From: Paenarthrobacter nitroguajacolicus JCM 14115
GTDB taxonomy: Bacteria; Actinomycetota; Actinomycetes; Actinomycetales; Micrococcaceae
Direction: 5' to 3'
Length of the DNA stretch: 30,902 nucleotides
Assembly (NCBI GenBank): GCA_001313365.1
Contig: BBFS01000056.1
Location: 1 to 30,902 of the forward strand
Shown here: positions 30,772 through 30,902 of the stretch, one piece after another
Layout: each line of letters opens with the position of its first letter
How positions within the stretch are numbered: position 1 is the first letter of the stretch
Program-made: the position numbers and the translations under genes
Notes under the pieces: generated by a model
Seen by the model: the letters and a program-made list of their open reading frames with translations, nothing else
The model's database searches: none
What the model was told of the DNA's origin: nothing

Positions 30772-30902
30772 GCGTCCACGGGGGGGTGGCGGGCTTCGGC
30801 GATCTTGACGTAGGCATGGATGTCCAGGACCTCGCCGCGCGCTGTGGGGGGTCAACTCCGGCGGCCACGAGGCACCGCTCCGCTTCGGAGGCGCTCCCGG
30901 CC
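30768..30902 (-). CDS. rsmA: 16S rRNA dimethyladenosine transferase RsmA, C-terminal end (partial)
   Basis: Only the last ~43 codons are in the window. The repaired end reads AAGVDPTARGEVLDIHAYV followed by KIAEARHPVDA, typical of the actinobacterial KsgA/RsmA C-terminus. The order rsmA-ispE-ABC-F is also typical. Extra bases in the runs near 30846 and 30781-30786 break the frame. The TGA (30768-30770) overlaps the ispE ATG. Confidence 0.85.

Noticed and set aside
29381..30808. Long plus-strand open frame (475 codons) opposite ABC-F and ispE
   Set aside because: Antisense to two well-recognised genes, with low-complexity translation and no family motifs.

Overview
The window is high-GC actinobacterial chromosome. 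Its protein sequences and gene content (rsmA-ispE-ABC-F, glmU-prs-rplY-pth, mfd, sufSU, large LuxR-type regulators) point to Micrococcaceae, most likely Arthrobacter or Paenarthrobacter. That genus call rests on family recognition, not a search. Nearly every long gene is broken by small indels, mostly in G or C runs. A striking number of those runs are exactly seven bases long. The encoded proteins are otherwise well conserved when read across frames, so I treat the breaks as consensus errors. Gene spans below are given from the inferred true start to the inferred true stop.

Layout. 1-2653 (+): the end of an FAD oxidoreductase, deoC, a small membrane protein and a beta-helix lipoprotein. 2666-7146 (-): a YdjM-type (DUF457) membrane protein lying directly behind mfd. 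7258-11059 (+): an NmrA-like/DUF2867 fusion, a DUF2505 protein, an SCO4848-type membrane protein, a 66-bp palindrome and nhaA. 11076-12938 (-): sufU and sufS. 13021-21472 (-): three consecutive large ATPase (LAL/STAND) regulators. 21616-25883 (-): pth, rplY, prs, glmU and tRNA-Gln(UUG). 26090-26782 (+): a TetR regulator. 26783-27906: a repeat-rich island enclosing a small VOC protein gene (+). 27907-30902 (-): an ABC-F ATPase, ispE and the end of rsmA.

How the genes fit together. The housekeeping blocks cover DNA repair (mfd), iron-sulfur assembly (sufSU), translation quality (pth, rplY, rsmA, ABC-F), PRPP and UDP-GlcNAc supply (prs, glmU) and isoprenoid synthesis (ispE). Two stop/start overlaps (rsmA-ispE and glmU-prs, both ATGA) show tight operons. 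The accessory interest lies in two places. One is the regulator trio, in which the DNA-binding domain and the ATPase motifs are unevenly distributed among the three proteins. The other is the island at 26.8-27.9 kb, where two inverted copies of a composite repeat flank the VOC gene and three tandem arrays of different sequence all have a 32-bp period.
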